Below, in pieces: positions 7,676 to 15,950 of a DNA stretch of 32,014 bases; the first letter of the stretch is position 1; every line of letters begins with the position of its first letter. The position numbers were made by a program, and so were the translations under genes. This DNA comes from JAGTJU01 sp038257535 (GTDB lineage: Bacteria; Myxococcota_A; Polyangia; Fen-1088). The notes under the pieces were generated by a model. It had not been told where the DNA came from and did not search any database. It worked only from the letters and a program-made list of their open reading frames with translations. Location: contig JBBSJE010000057.1 in the NCBI GenBank assembly GCA_038257535.1, positions 1 through 32,014 of the forward strand. The letters run 5' to 3'.

Positions 7676-9196
7676 ATGCGCATCCTTTACATCGACATAG
7701 ACTGCCTGCGGCCTGATCACTTGGGCTGCTACGGTTACCATCGCCCCACCAGCCCCAACATTGACGCCATCGCCGCCCAAGGCGTGCGCTTTGAGAATGT
7801 TTACGCCTCCGACGTTCCGTGTTTGCCCAGTCGCACGGCCATGTTCTCGGGGCGCTTTGGCATTCACACGGGCGCGGTGAACCATGGCGGCGCGCGCGCA
7901 GAGCTTTACAGCGAAGGCGAAGACCGCGGGTTTGCTTCACGGCTCAACCGCACAAGTTGGATGCGCTGCCTACGCGACCGCGGTTTGCACACCGCCACGG
8001 TGAGCTCGTTTGCCGAACGCCATTCGGCGTTTCACTTCTGCGCCAATTTCAACGAAGTCATCAACCCCGGCAAACGTGGTTTGGAAAGCGGTGAATTGGT
8101 GGGCGACCTGGCTGTGGATTGGCTGGCTCGCAACGCTCAAAAGCCCGATTGGTTCTTGCACGTTCATCTATGGGATCCGCATACGCCCTACCGCGCCCCC
8201 GCAAGCCTCGGCGAACCCTTTGCCCACCTGCCTACGCCAGCTTGGTTAACCGAAGACGTTCGCCAAACGCACTTCGCGTCCTGCGGCCCGCATTCGGCGC
8301 AAGACACCATTGGCTTTGCCGACGCGCCTCCACCAGGAATCGCGTGGAACTACCCCCGGCAACCCACCACGATCAACAACGCCCAGGCTTTGCGCGCCAT
8401 GTTCGACGGCTACGACACCGGCGTGTTGCATGCCGATGTGCAAGTGGGACGTTTGTTGCAGCAATTGCGGCAAGCCGGCGTGCAGGACGATGTGGTGCTG
8501 GTGGTGAGCGCCGATCACGGTGAAAACTTGGGCGAGCTCAACGTGTATGGGGATCACCAAACCGCCGATCAATTCACCACCCGCGTTCCCTTTGTTTTGC
8601 GGTGGCCACACATCACAAAGGACTTTGCTGGCCAAGCGCGAACGGCTCTGCACTACCAGATTGACTTGGCCGCCACATTGGTGGAACTGGCTGGCGGGCA
8701 GGTGCCCAACAACTGGGATGGGCAAAGCTTCGCGGCGCAGCTGCAAGCGGGACAAGACGAAGGCCGCGACGCGCTGGTGCTTTCACAGGCGGCGTGGGCC
8801 TGTCAGCGTGGCGTGCGGTTCGCCCATGAAGGCAAAGACTATCTTTTCATTCGCAGCTATCACGACGCCTACCACCTTTACCCCGACAACATGCTGTTTG
8901 ACCTGAGCGCCGACCCTCACGAACAGCACAACTTGGCGGAAGCAAACCCACAGCTTGTACAAGCCGCGTTGCAGCGCCTGGACCGTTGGGTGGCCGACGC
9001 GCTTGCCCGGCCCCCCGAGCCCATCGGCGCGGAGCACGGTGATCCGCTGCCCCTCGTGATGAAGGAAGGTGGCCCTTTCCACGTGCGGCGCGAACTGCCC
9101 ACTTATCTGCAGCGCCTGCGGACCACGGGGCGAGAGGCCCTGGCAGAGGCGTTGGAAGCCAAGCATCCGCAAAGCAAGCGGCCACAGAGCGCGTAG
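7676..9196 (+). CDS. Sulfatase with formylglycine motif
   Basis: A 506-residue sulfatase. Metal-binding residues lie in ILYIDIDCLRPDHLGCYGY at the N-terminus. The active-site signature is DVPCLPSRTAMFSG, so Cys49 in C-L-P-S-R should be oxidised to formylglycine by an FGE enzyme encoded elsewhere. The second metal site is VVSADHGENLGELN near residue 280, with FVLRWP after it as in the family. The C-terminus contains LFDLSADPHEQHNLAE, the usual sulfatase closing subdomain. It lacks a signal peptide, so it may act in the cytoplasm or be exported with help. It removes sulfate from an unknown ester, possibly a sugar. It is transcribed divergently from the GH128-like glycosidase, which could hint at breakdown of a sulfated glycan. 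Confidence 0.92.
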   Translation: MRILYIDIDCLRPDHLGCYGYHRPTSPNIDAIAAQGVRFENVYASDVPCLPSRTAMFSGRFGIHTGAVNHGGARAELYSEGEDRGFASRLNRTSWMRCLRDRGLHTATVSSFAERHSAFHFCANFNEVINPGKRGLESGELVGDLAVDWLARNAQKPDWFLHVHLWDPHTPYRAPASLGEPFAHLPTPAWLTEDVRQTHFASCGPHSAQDTIGFADAPPPGIAWNYPRQPTTINNAQALRAMFDGYDTGVLHADVQVGRLLQQLRQAGVQDDVVLVVSADHGENLGELNVYGDHQTADQFTTRVPFVLRWPHITKDFAGQARTALHYQIDLAATLVELAGGQVPNNWDGQSFAAQLQAGQDEGRDALVLSQAAWACQRGVRFAHEGKDYLFIRSYHDAYHLYPDNMLFDLSADPHEQHNLAEANPQLVQAALQRLDRWVADALARPPEPIGAEHGDPLPLVMKEGGPFHVRRELPTYLQRLRTTGREALAEALEAKHPQSKRPQSA

Positions 9197-9318
9197 GAAC
9201 CAGCGGAGCGGTTTGAATACCGCGACGCGCCGTCGTCATCTGGGTCACCTCCAACGCACGACGAATGCCGTCTTTAGCGCGGCGACACTGTCAAAAAGAT
9301 AAAGTGACACATATGTAT

Positions 9319-9345
9319 TTGCCACGTCGAACCATGGCATATACT
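9319..9345 (+). promoter_or_regulatory. Possible promoter for the AAA ATPase gene
   Basis: TTGCCA (9319-9324) and TATACT (9340-9345) are separated by 15 bases, shorter than ideal. The local sequence is AT-rich compared with its surroundings. Transcription would start at about the ATG at 9353, implying a leaderless message or use of the internal Met at 9365. Confidence 0.3.
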
Positions 9346-9352
9346 CAGACTT

Positions 9353-10576
9353 ATGATTTTCAGAATGCGCGAGGTTACCCCTTGGCTATCCGCGGCACTC
9401 GAAAAGTTCCCGGTGGTTTTTGCTACCGGCATCCGGCAAAGCGGAAAGACAACACTGCTTCGCCAAGACGCTGAGCTATCAAAGCGTCGGTACCTCACGT
9501 TAGACGACATTGGGCAGCTTGAGGCGGCGCGAGCCGATCCGGCGGGCTTTGTGGAATCCGATGCTCCCTTAACGATCGACGAAGCGCAACGCTGTCCTGA
9601 ACTCTTGTTGGCGATCAAGGCTTCAGTTGATCGCAAGCGCAAGCGCGGGCATTTCCTACTCTCTGGGTCGGCCCAACTCGACCTTGCAAAGGGCGTCTCG
9701 GATTCGCTTGCGGGGAGGGCGCTTCACGTCAACGTTCATCCCTTCACGCTGCGTGAGAGATCCGGCAACATTCAGGGAGAATCGTTTCTTGAGGCGTTCT
9801 GGGAATCCCAAGCGGGTGCATGGCAAGAGGATGTTCTGCCATTGACATCCGACGACATTCTATCAGGCGGCATGCCCTCCGTGTGCTTGGGCGATGCTCC
9901 TGATCGGTGGCTGTGGTGGAAGGCATTCGAGAGCACCTATCTTGAACGCGACGTGCGCGCGATGGCGCGAATCGCTGACATCATTCCCTTTCGACGATTG
10001 CTTAAGCTTCTTGCTTTGCGAACGGCGCAGGTCTTGAACGTGAGCGACGTGGCGCGCGATGCACATATTTCGGTTCCCACCGCCAATCATTATCTTTCCC
10101 TCCTTGAAGCTTCCTTCGTGATCACCCGCTTGCCCCCATACCTCAACAACAAGGCCAGCCGGCTCATTAAATCGCCCAAGCTTTATATGGCCGATGCGAG
10201 CATGGCGGCGTACCTTGCTGACGTTGAAGACTTGAGCCCGCGTGCGGATGAGCCTTTGCGAGGGGCCCTTGTTGAAACTTTGGTTGCGCAAAATCTGAGG
10301 GGAATCATCGATGCCCGCTGGCCTCGTGCACAACTGATGTATTGGCACGTGCAGGGGCGACAAGAGGTGGACTTCGTCGTCGAAGTGGGACGCCAATGCA
10401 TGGCAATCGAGGTCAAAGCAACGTCACGTTTGGTAGGTGCTGACGCGGCCAGCCTGCACACCTTTGTCGCACACACGCCTCACTGCAAAGCAGCCCTTCT
10501 TGCATACAACGGACCCAAGCTTGTCCAGCTGGGCGAGAAGATTTGGGCAGTCCCGATCCGGCTTCTGTTGTCGTGA
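9353..10576 (+). CDS. AAA ATPase with DUF4143 domain
   Basis: A 407-residue protein of the common AAA_14/DUF4143 type. The Walker A is ATGIRQSGKTTLL (residues 24-36), and the Walker B region is LTIDEAQRCPELLL. LSGSAQLDL is the sensor-like strand. The DUF4143 part follows, with ILSGGMPSV, TYLERDV and LLEASFVITRLPPY. Near the C-terminus EVDFVVEVGRQCMAIEVKA matches the D...ExK core of the PD-(D/E)XK nuclease fold found at the end of this family. The cellular role of these proteins is not established, and they are frequent in accessory regions. It stands alone, convergent with cysC with 30 bases between them. Confidence 0.88.
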   Translation: MIFRMREVTPWLSAALEKFPVVFATGIRQSGKTTLLRQDAELSKRRYLTLDDIGQLEAARADPAGFVESDAPLTIDEAQRCPELLLAIKASVDRKRKRGHFLLSGSAQLDLAKGVSDSLAGRALHVNVHPFTLRERSGNIQGESFLEAFWESQAGAWQEDVLPLTSDDILSGGMPSVCLGDAPDRWLWWKAFESTYLERDVRAMARIADIIPFRRLLKLLALRTAQVLNVSDVARDAHISVPTANHYLSLLEASFVITRLPPYLNNKASRLIKSPKLYMADASMAAYLADVEDLSPRADEPLRGALVETLVAQNLRGIIDARWPRAQLMYWHVQGRQEVDFVVEVGRQCMAIEVKATSRLVGADAASLHTFVAHTPHCKAALLAYNGPKLVQLGEKIWAVPIRLLLS

Positions 10577-10606
10577 TGTGCGGGTGTCCGAAATGTGGTG
10601 GGGTCC

Positions 10607-11221
10607 CTATCGCCCCGCCTTGAGCACGCCCGCGTCGCTCAACATGTCCACCACCTGCTCCACGCACGCCTCCAGCGCCAAGGTGCCCGAAGCCAGGACG
10701 AGTTCAGGGTCCAGGGGCGGCTCGTAGGGCGAGCTGATGCCGGTAAAGTCGGCAATCTGGCCTGCCCGCGCCTTTTCGTAGAGGCCTTTGGGATCGCGTT
10801 GCTCGCAGATCGAAAGCGGCGTGTCCAAAAACACCTCGAAAAAGCGCCCCGGCGCCGCGGCCAACCGCGCCTTGCGGCGACCCTCGCGAAATGGCGAGAT
10901 GAACGACGCAATTACAATCACGCCCGCCTCTGACATCAAGCCCGCCACCTCGCCCACCCGGCGCACGTTCTCGTCGCGATCCACAGCGGAAAAACCCAGA
11001 TCGGCGCACAAGCCGTGGCGCACGTTGTCGCCATCCAGCACAAACGCCATGAATCCGCCGTCAATCAGCGCGCGCTCAACCGCAAACGCGATGGTGGATT
11101 TCCCCGCGCCCGAAAAGCCTGTGAGCCACACGACCGCACCGCGTTGGCCTAAGACCTCCGCGCGTTCGTCAGCCGAAACCTGCCCGCGCTGGCGCACAAC
11201 GTTGGGTGATGGGGGAACCAT
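10607..11221 (-). CDS. cysC: Adenylylsulfate (APS) kinase
   Basis: A 204-residue kinase that phosphorylates APS to PAPS, the sulfate donor for sulfotransferases and an intermediate of sulfate assimilation. The P-loop is VVWLTGFSGAGKST, the substrate-binding motif is VLDGDNVRHGLCADLGFS, the lid region is ASFISPFREGRRKAR, and the family stretch GLYEKARAGQIADFTGISSP is intact. Length and motifs are those of free-standing CysC. The usual assimilation partners cysD, cysN and cysH are not next to it. The neighbours are instead a sulfatase and a sulfatase-like lipoprotein, so PAPS for sulfation of an envelope or secreted product is as plausible as assimilation. It diverges from the operon that starts at 11481. 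Confidence 0.95.
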   Translation of the reverse strand: MVPPSPNVVRQRGQVSADERAEVLGQRGAVVWLTGFSGAGKSTIAFAVERALIDGGFMAFVLDGDNVRHGLCADLGFSAVDRDENVRRVGEVAGLMSEAGVIVIASFISPFREGRRKARLAAAPGRFFEVFLDTPLSICEQRDPKGLYEKARAGQIADFTGISSPYEPPLDPELVLASGTLALEACVEQVVDMLSDAGVLKAGR

Positions 11222-11480
11222 GTACTTGATGATCCGCCCCCGCCGCGAAAGCTGTCAAATAACTGGGCGGCGAGGCCTAACGTCCCCATTACGCCACGCT
11301 CGCCCGCCTCCTCGCCGTGAATCCACAAGTTATCCACAAGCGCGGCCCCACAAGGTTTGACTGGGCGGAGGCATCTGCCTACAGTTCTACGGGAAAAGTC
11401 CTTGAAGCGCGCGGAGTTTGCCGAACACTTAGGCTGCCTCCCTCAACGCTCTTTTGCCCCCCGAAGCACCCCAAAAACGC
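11222..11480. other. Divergent intergenic region between cysC and the phosphodiesterase operon
   Basis: About 260 bp without a convincing gene. It holds a 9-bp direct repeat ATCCACAAG (11321-11329 and 11332-11340) containing one perfect DnaA-box-like TTATCCACA at 11330-11338. It must contain promoters for both directions, but I could not pick a sigma-70 match with confidence. Confidence 0.5.
11330..11338 (+). promoter_or_regulatory. Single perfect DnaA-box-like site
   Basis: TTATCCACA equals the DnaA consensus box. The flanking repeat unit GAATCCACA is a 7/9 match just upstream. One box could let DnaA influence the nearby promoters but does not make an origin. It could also be chance. Confidence 0.3.
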
Positions 11481-13772
11481 ATGTTGCAATTTCGCCCGCT
11501 GATACGTCCGCTGATTTTGGCCACCTCGCTGGCCTCAGCTTTTGTGGCGTGCAAAAAGTCTGCGCCCCCCGCAGATCTTGAAAGCACCAAAGCGCCCGTG
11601 GTGGCCGAAGTGCAAGAAGCCGCGAAGCCGTCGGTGAGGCCAAATCTCAAAACGTTGCGTCCGTTGCTCACCGAAGCGGCCCGCGCCGAGTTGGATGTGG
11701 ATGGCTTGTTTATCGACATGGGCACCGCCGATCAACACAAGTACACCCGCGGGGGCTGGGGAACAGGCTGGGGCGACAATGGCGCCGAAGGCGGTGTGAC
11801 ATTTGCGCGCGCCACCGGCAGCAACCCCGCGCTGGATATGCAGCTGCTGCAGCCAGCGCAACGGGTGGTTGTGCGTGCCCGCAGCGGCGTGGCCGGGCAG
11901 AAGATCACGCTTTATTTCGACGGCAAAGCCATCAAGTCTGAAGATCTTGGCGGCACGTGGGCTGATGTGGCGTTTGCGCTTCCCGATGTTGTGAAGGAAG
12001 GCCGCCACGGCATTCGCTTTGTGTTCAAGGCCGCGGGCGAATCGCGCGCCGACATCGATTGGGTACACTTGCCCCGGACCGCCGAGAGTGTGTCACCTTT
12101 GGCGGTGCCGCGTGTGATGCCGCTAAAAATTGGACGCGCCCCCCGCCGCGCGCTGGTTGCACCCAGCGCCCGTACCTACTCGTTCTATCTGCAACCTGCC
12201 AAGGGCAGCCGCCTTGTGTTCGATTACGCCTCAAACGTGAACACCAGCTTTGTGGTGCGCGCCAGCAGCGACGGCATGGCCACCCAAGAGTTTTTTCGCG
12301 CCAAAGCCAGCGGCGATTGGCAAGAAGGACATGTGGATCTAGCCGCGTTGGCGGGCAAGGTGGTTCGGCTTGAGCTCACCACGGAAGGCGCCGAAGGCCT
12401 CACCGGCTGGGGTGAACCCGAGATCATGTTGCCGCCTGAGGCCGTGCCTGAAGCGGTGGCCACAGAAGCGCCCGCGCCCAAGAATTTGGTGTTTTTGCTG
12501 ATCGACACCCAGCGGGCTGACGCCTTCAAAATATTTCAGCCGCAAAGCGACTTCAAAACTCCCACGTTCGACGATCTGGCCGCCCGCAGCTTGGCCTTCA
12601 CAGCGGCCTACAACAACGAGAACTGGACCAAGCCTTCGGTGGCCACGACGTTGTCAGGCGTTTACCCGGTGACTCACGACACCAAAAGCGATTCGGCCGC
12701 GTTGCCCGAAGGTGTTCAGCTGGCCTCGCAGAAATTGAAAGCCGATGGCTTCAAAACCGCAGGCTTTGTGGCCAATGGCTACGTCAGCGAGAAGTTTGGC
12801 TTCGACAAAGGCTGGGACCTGTTTCGCAATTATATCCGCGAAGGCAAGAACACAGAGGCCGAAAATGTGTTCAAAGACGCCTTGGAATGGATTGGCAAAC
12901 AAGCACCCGACGATCGCTTTTTTGCGTACCTGCAAACCATCGATCCCCACGTGCCTTACCGCACAGACGAAAGTTACACGAAGCTATTCTTTGACGGCGC
13001 TTACAAAGGCAAGCTTGGCCCCAGCGTTGAAGCGGAAGAGCAAATTGCGCTTTCAAAAACCCCCGAAAAATTCACTGACGAAGATCGCAAGTGGGTGCGT
13101 GCTCAGTACCGGGCCGAGGTCAGCTACCACGACGCCATGTTGGGAAACTTCATCAAGGCGCTGGAGGAAGCCGGGAGTTTGCAAGACACGGTGTTTGTGA
13201 TCACCAACGACCACGGCGAGGAAATTGGCGATCACGGCCGCTGGGGGCATGGCCACAGCCTGTATGAAGAGCTGCTGCGCGCACCGCTGATCATTCACTA
13301 CGACCCCATATTCAAACCGGGGCAATTGTTTTCTGAGGTGGTGGAGCACGTCGACTTGATGCCCACACTGATGGACGTGTTGGGCGTGGCACCTATGAAA
13401 ACCGCAGATGGCGTTTCGTTTTTGCCCGCTCTGCGCGGCGAACCCACGCAGTGGCCACTTTATTCCCTATCTGAATTTCAATCCGGCAAGCGCGCCTTGC
13501 GCGTAGGTTCGTGGAAACTCATTCGCAGCACCGGCAGCTCACGCGAGTTGTTCAATTTGGCCGACGATCCTACTGAATCCAAAGACCTTGCCGACAGCCA
13601 CCCCTTGGCGCTGCGCCTGTGCGAAGTACACCTGGGCGAAGGTTCGGCCAGCCCACAAAAGCGCCAACGCATGGAAGACGCCGCAACACGGCAGCGGTTT
13701 ACCGCCGGCCGCGCGCAAATCGATCCCGAAATGCGCAGACAATTAGAAGCGTTGGGATATTTCGGCGAGTAA
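11481..13772 (+). CDS. Lipoprotein of the sulfatase/LtaS-like hydrolase family (Thr active site)
   Basis: A 763-residue lipoprotein. Its signal peptide ends LASAFVAC, so Cys24 would be lipidated. Residues about 45-330 form beta-rich domains resembling carbohydrate-binding jelly rolls (FIDMGTADQHKYTRGGW, ITLYFDGKAI). The sulfatase-fold catalytic domain begins at about 335 with LVFLLIDTQRADAF. Where FGly sulfatases have C-x-P-S-R, it has NWTKPSVATTLSG, placing Thr at the nucleophile position as in lipoteichoic acid synthase and other phospho-transferring members. NDHGEEIGDHGRWGHGHS near 576 supplies metal ligands. The C-terminus is LEALGYFGE. Substrate is unknown: a phosphodiester or phosphoglycerol-type group is more likely than a sulfate ester. 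I chose the ATG at 11481, since an earlier TTG (11454) would spoil the signal peptide. It is first gene of a five-gene operon. Confidence 0.85.
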   Translation: MLQFRPLIRPLILATSLASAFVACKKSAPPADLESTKAPVVAEVQEAAKPSVRPNLKTLRPLLTEAARAELDVDGLFIDMGTADQHKYTRGGWGTGWGDNGAEGGVTFARATGSNPALDMQLLQPAQRVVVRARSGVAGQKITLYFDGKAIKSEDLGGTWADVAFALPDVVKEGRHGIRFVFKAAGESRADIDWVHLPRTAESVSPLAVPRVMPLKIGRAPRRALVAPSARTYSFYLQPAKGSRLVFDYASNVNTSFVVRASSDGMATQEFFRAKASGDWQEGHVDLAALAGKVVRLELTTEGAEGLTGWGEPEIMLPPEAVPEAVATEAPAPKNLVFLLIDTQRADAFKIFQPQSDFKTPTFDDLAARSLAFTAAYNNENWTKPSVATTLSGVYPVTHDTKSDSAALPEGVQLASQKLKADGFKTAGFVANGYVSEKFGFDKGWDLFRNYIREGKNTEAENVFKDALEWIGKQAPDDRFFAYLQTIDPHVPYRTDESYTKLFFDGAYKGKLGPSVEAEEQIALSKTPEKFTDEDRKWVRAQYRAEVSYHDAMLGNFIKALEEAGSLQDTVFVITNDHGEEIGDHGRWGHGHSLYEELLRAPLIIHYDPIFKPGQLFSEVVEHVDLMPTLMDVLGVAPMKTADGVSFLPALRGEPTQWPLYSLSEFQSGKRALRVGSWKLIRSTGSSRELFNLADDPTESKDLADSHPLALRLCEVHLGEGSASPQKRQRMEDAATRQRFTAGRAQIDPEMRRQLEALGYFGE

Positions 13773-13781
13773 AACGCATTG

Positions 13782-15950
13782 ATGTTTCGTCCATCCCTGG
13801 CCACTCGTTGCAAACACCCACCCGCGTGGGCCGCTGTTGGCGTGTGGCTGACGCTGATTTTGGTTGCGACACCTGCGCACGCCTATGTAGGCCCTGGCGC
13901 AGGCATTGCCATCGCCACCACCGCGCTGGCGTTTGTGGTGAGCTTGGTGCTCGCCATTTTCGGCTTGCTGCTGTGGCCCCTGCGTTACGCTTACCGCCTG
14001 ATCACGCGCAAACGGGCGCCCAAGCCTGCGCGGATCAAGCGGGCTGTGCTGATCGGGCTTGATGGGCTTGATCCCGACCTGGTTCAGCGTTTTATGGATG
14101 CCGGCCGCTTGCCCAACATGGCACGCTTGGCCGCCAAGGGTGTGTTCAGCAAACTGCGCACCACCTTCCCCGCGATGTCGCCCGTTGCGTGGAGCTCATT
14201 TGCCACCGGCGTAAACCCCGCAAAACACGGCATCTACGATTTTCTTGTGCGCGACCCCAACACCTACCTCCCCGATTTGTCGTCGGCGGAAGTCAAAGGC
14301 CCCAAGCGCCACATCAACATAGGCCGATACCGCATCCCCATTGGCCCGCCGCAGATCCGGCTGCTGCGCAAGAGCAAGCCGTTTTGGAAGATCTTGGGCC
14401 AGCACCAGGTGCCGTGTTCCATCTTGCGTGTGCCCATCACTTTTCCGGCCGAGCCATTTGAAGGCACGTTGCTGTCAGCCATGTGCGTGCCCGATTTGGA
14501 AGGCACCCAGGGAACCTTCAGTTACTTCACCGACATTGGCGACGTGGGCGACGCCATCGGCGGCAAGCGTGTGGCCGTGAAGGTGGAAAACCACGTGGTG
14601 CACACGCGGCTTGAAGGCCCTGCCAATCCGTTTTTGAAAGACGGCCGCAAGCTGGCTTTGCCGTTCTCGGTAGAGCTGGCCCGCGCCGAAGGCAAAGCGG
14701 TGTTGCGCTTGGGTGGCAAAAAGTACAGCTTGGCCGTGGGGCAATTCACCGAATGGATCCCGCTGGCGTTTCCATTGCTGGGTGGCGCCATGGGCGCGTT
14801 GGGCCCCAAGCTGCGCGGCATGTGCCGATTCAGGCTTTTAGAGGTGGCGCACGGCTTTCGGCTTTATGTCACGCCTTTGAACATTGATCCCGAAAACCCG
14901 GTGATGCCCATTTCGCATCCCAAGTTTTTCTCGATCTTCTTGGCCAAGCTGTACGGCCGCTATGCCACTTTGGGTTTGGCTGAAGACACCTGGGCACTGA
15001 ACGAAGAGGTCATCGACGAGGACGCGTTTTTGGAGCAAGCCTGGGCCAACCACACCGAGCGCGAAGCGCAGTTTTTTGAGATGCTCAAACGCACGCCCAA
15101 AGGACTTATCACCTGCGTGTTCGATGGCTCCGATCGCATCTCGCACATGTTTATGCGCTACTTGGACGTAGGGCACCCGGCGGTGTCCACCAACGTAGAC
15201 AAGCTGGCCACCGCGCAACGCTATGAAAAGGTCATTGAAGACACCTATGCCCGCCTCGACACCATGGTGGGCCGCGTGCTGGAAGATGTGGACATGAACG
15301 ATCCGCGAACGTTGGTGGCGGTGATCTCAGACCATGGCTTCAAAACCTTCCGCCGTGGCGTGAACGTCAATTCGTGGTTGCTGGCCAACGGCTACTTGGC
15401 GCTCAAAGAAGGCCACAAAGAATCGGGCGAATGGTTTCGCCATGTGGACTGGAGCCGCACGAAGGCGTTTGCGCTGGGTTTGGGCGGCATCTTCTTGAAC
15501 GTCAAAGGGCGCGAATCGCAAGGCATTGTTGAGCCCAGCGACGTGAAAAGCTTGGCCAATGAACTGGCTAGCAAGTTAAGCGGTTTGATGGACGATGGCG
15601 TGGGGCAAGTGGCCATTCGCGAGACCTACGCGGCTCACAAGATCTACAAAGGCCCTTACGCCGAAGACGCGCCTGATCTGGTGGTGGGTTATGCGGCGGG
15701 CTGGCGTGCGTCGTGGGAAGGCGTGCGAGGGCTTGTGAACAACACCATCTTCGACGACAACACCAAGGCGTGGAGCGGCGATCACTGCATCGACCCCGAG
15801 CTTGTGCCCGGCGTTTTGATCTGCAATCAGAACCTGCGGCCGGCTGACAGAGAGCCAGAGATTTCGGATCTGGCCCCCACCCTGCTTGATTTGTTTGGCA
15901 TTCCAGCGCCCCGGTATATGGATGGAAAAACTCTGGCGTCTTCACAGTAG
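13782..15950 (+). CDS. Membrane-anchored alkaline-phosphatase-superfamily enzyme (phosphodiesterase type)
   Basis: A 722-residue enzyme. A signal-like segment ends TPAHAYVGPGAG, and a second hydrophobic helix follows (AFVVSLVLAIFGLLLWPLRY), so it is probably anchored with its catalytic domain outside the cytoplasm. Catalytic features: VLIGLDGLDPDLV near 90, SPVAWSSFATG near 133 (Ser is the likely nucleophile position), FDGSDRISHMFMRYLD near 447, ISDHGFKTF near 517 and SGDHCIDPELVPGVL near 666. All metal-ligand motifs of COG3379-type proteins are therefore present. Such enzymes are usually annotated type I phosphodiesterase/nucleotide pyrophosphatase, and real substrates are largely unknown. 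The ATG at 13782 lies 9 bases after the previous stop. It overlaps the next, paralogous gene by 29 bases. Confidence 0.85.
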   Translation: MFRPSLATRCKHPPAWAAVGVWLTLILVATPAHAYVGPGAGIAIATTALAFVVSLVLAIFGLLLWPLRYAYRLITRKRAPKPARIKRAVLIGLDGLDPDLVQRFMDAGRLPNMARLAAKGVFSKLRTTFPAMSPVAWSSFATGVNPAKHGIYDFLVRDPNTYLPDLSSAEVKGPKRHINIGRYRIPIGPPQIRLLRKSKPFWKILGQHQVPCSILRVPITFPAEPFEGTLLSAMCVPDLEGTQGTFSYFTDIGDVGDAIGGKRVAVKVENHVVHTRLEGPANPFLKDGRKLALPFSVELARAEGKAVLRLGGKKYSLAVGQFTEWIPLAFPLLGGAMGALGPKLRGMCRFRLLEVAHGFRLYVTPLNIDPENPVMPISHPKFFSIFLAKLYGRYATLGLAEDTWALNEEVIDEDAFLEQAWANHTEREAQFFEMLKRTPKGLITCVFDGSDRISHMFMRYLDVGHPAVSTNVDKLATAQRYEKVIEDTYARLDTMVGRVLEDVDMNDPRTLVAVISDHGFKTFRRGVNVNSWLLANGYLALKEGHKESGEWFRHVDWSRTKAFALGLGGIFLNVKGRESQGIVEPSDVKSLANELASKLSGLMDDGVGQVAIRETYAAHKIYKGPYAEDAPDLVVGYAAGWRASWEGVRGLVNNTIFDDNTKAWSGDHCIDPELVPGVLICNQNLRPADREPEISDLAPTLLDLFGIPAPRYMDGKTLASSQ

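Noticed and set aside
6768..7940. Extended N-terminus of the GH128-like gene
   Set aside because: The extra 109 residues are Arg/Cys-rich, overlap the divergent sulfatase gene and would hide a good signal peptide that starts at 7613.
11222..11480. Replication origin at the DnaA box
   Set aside because: Only one perfect box, no AT-rich unwinding region, and no dnaA, dnaN or rep gene nearby.
11481..13772. Classical formylglycine sulfatase
   Set aside because: The active-site position holds Thr in NWTKPSV, so the C/S-x-P-S-R maturation motif is absent.
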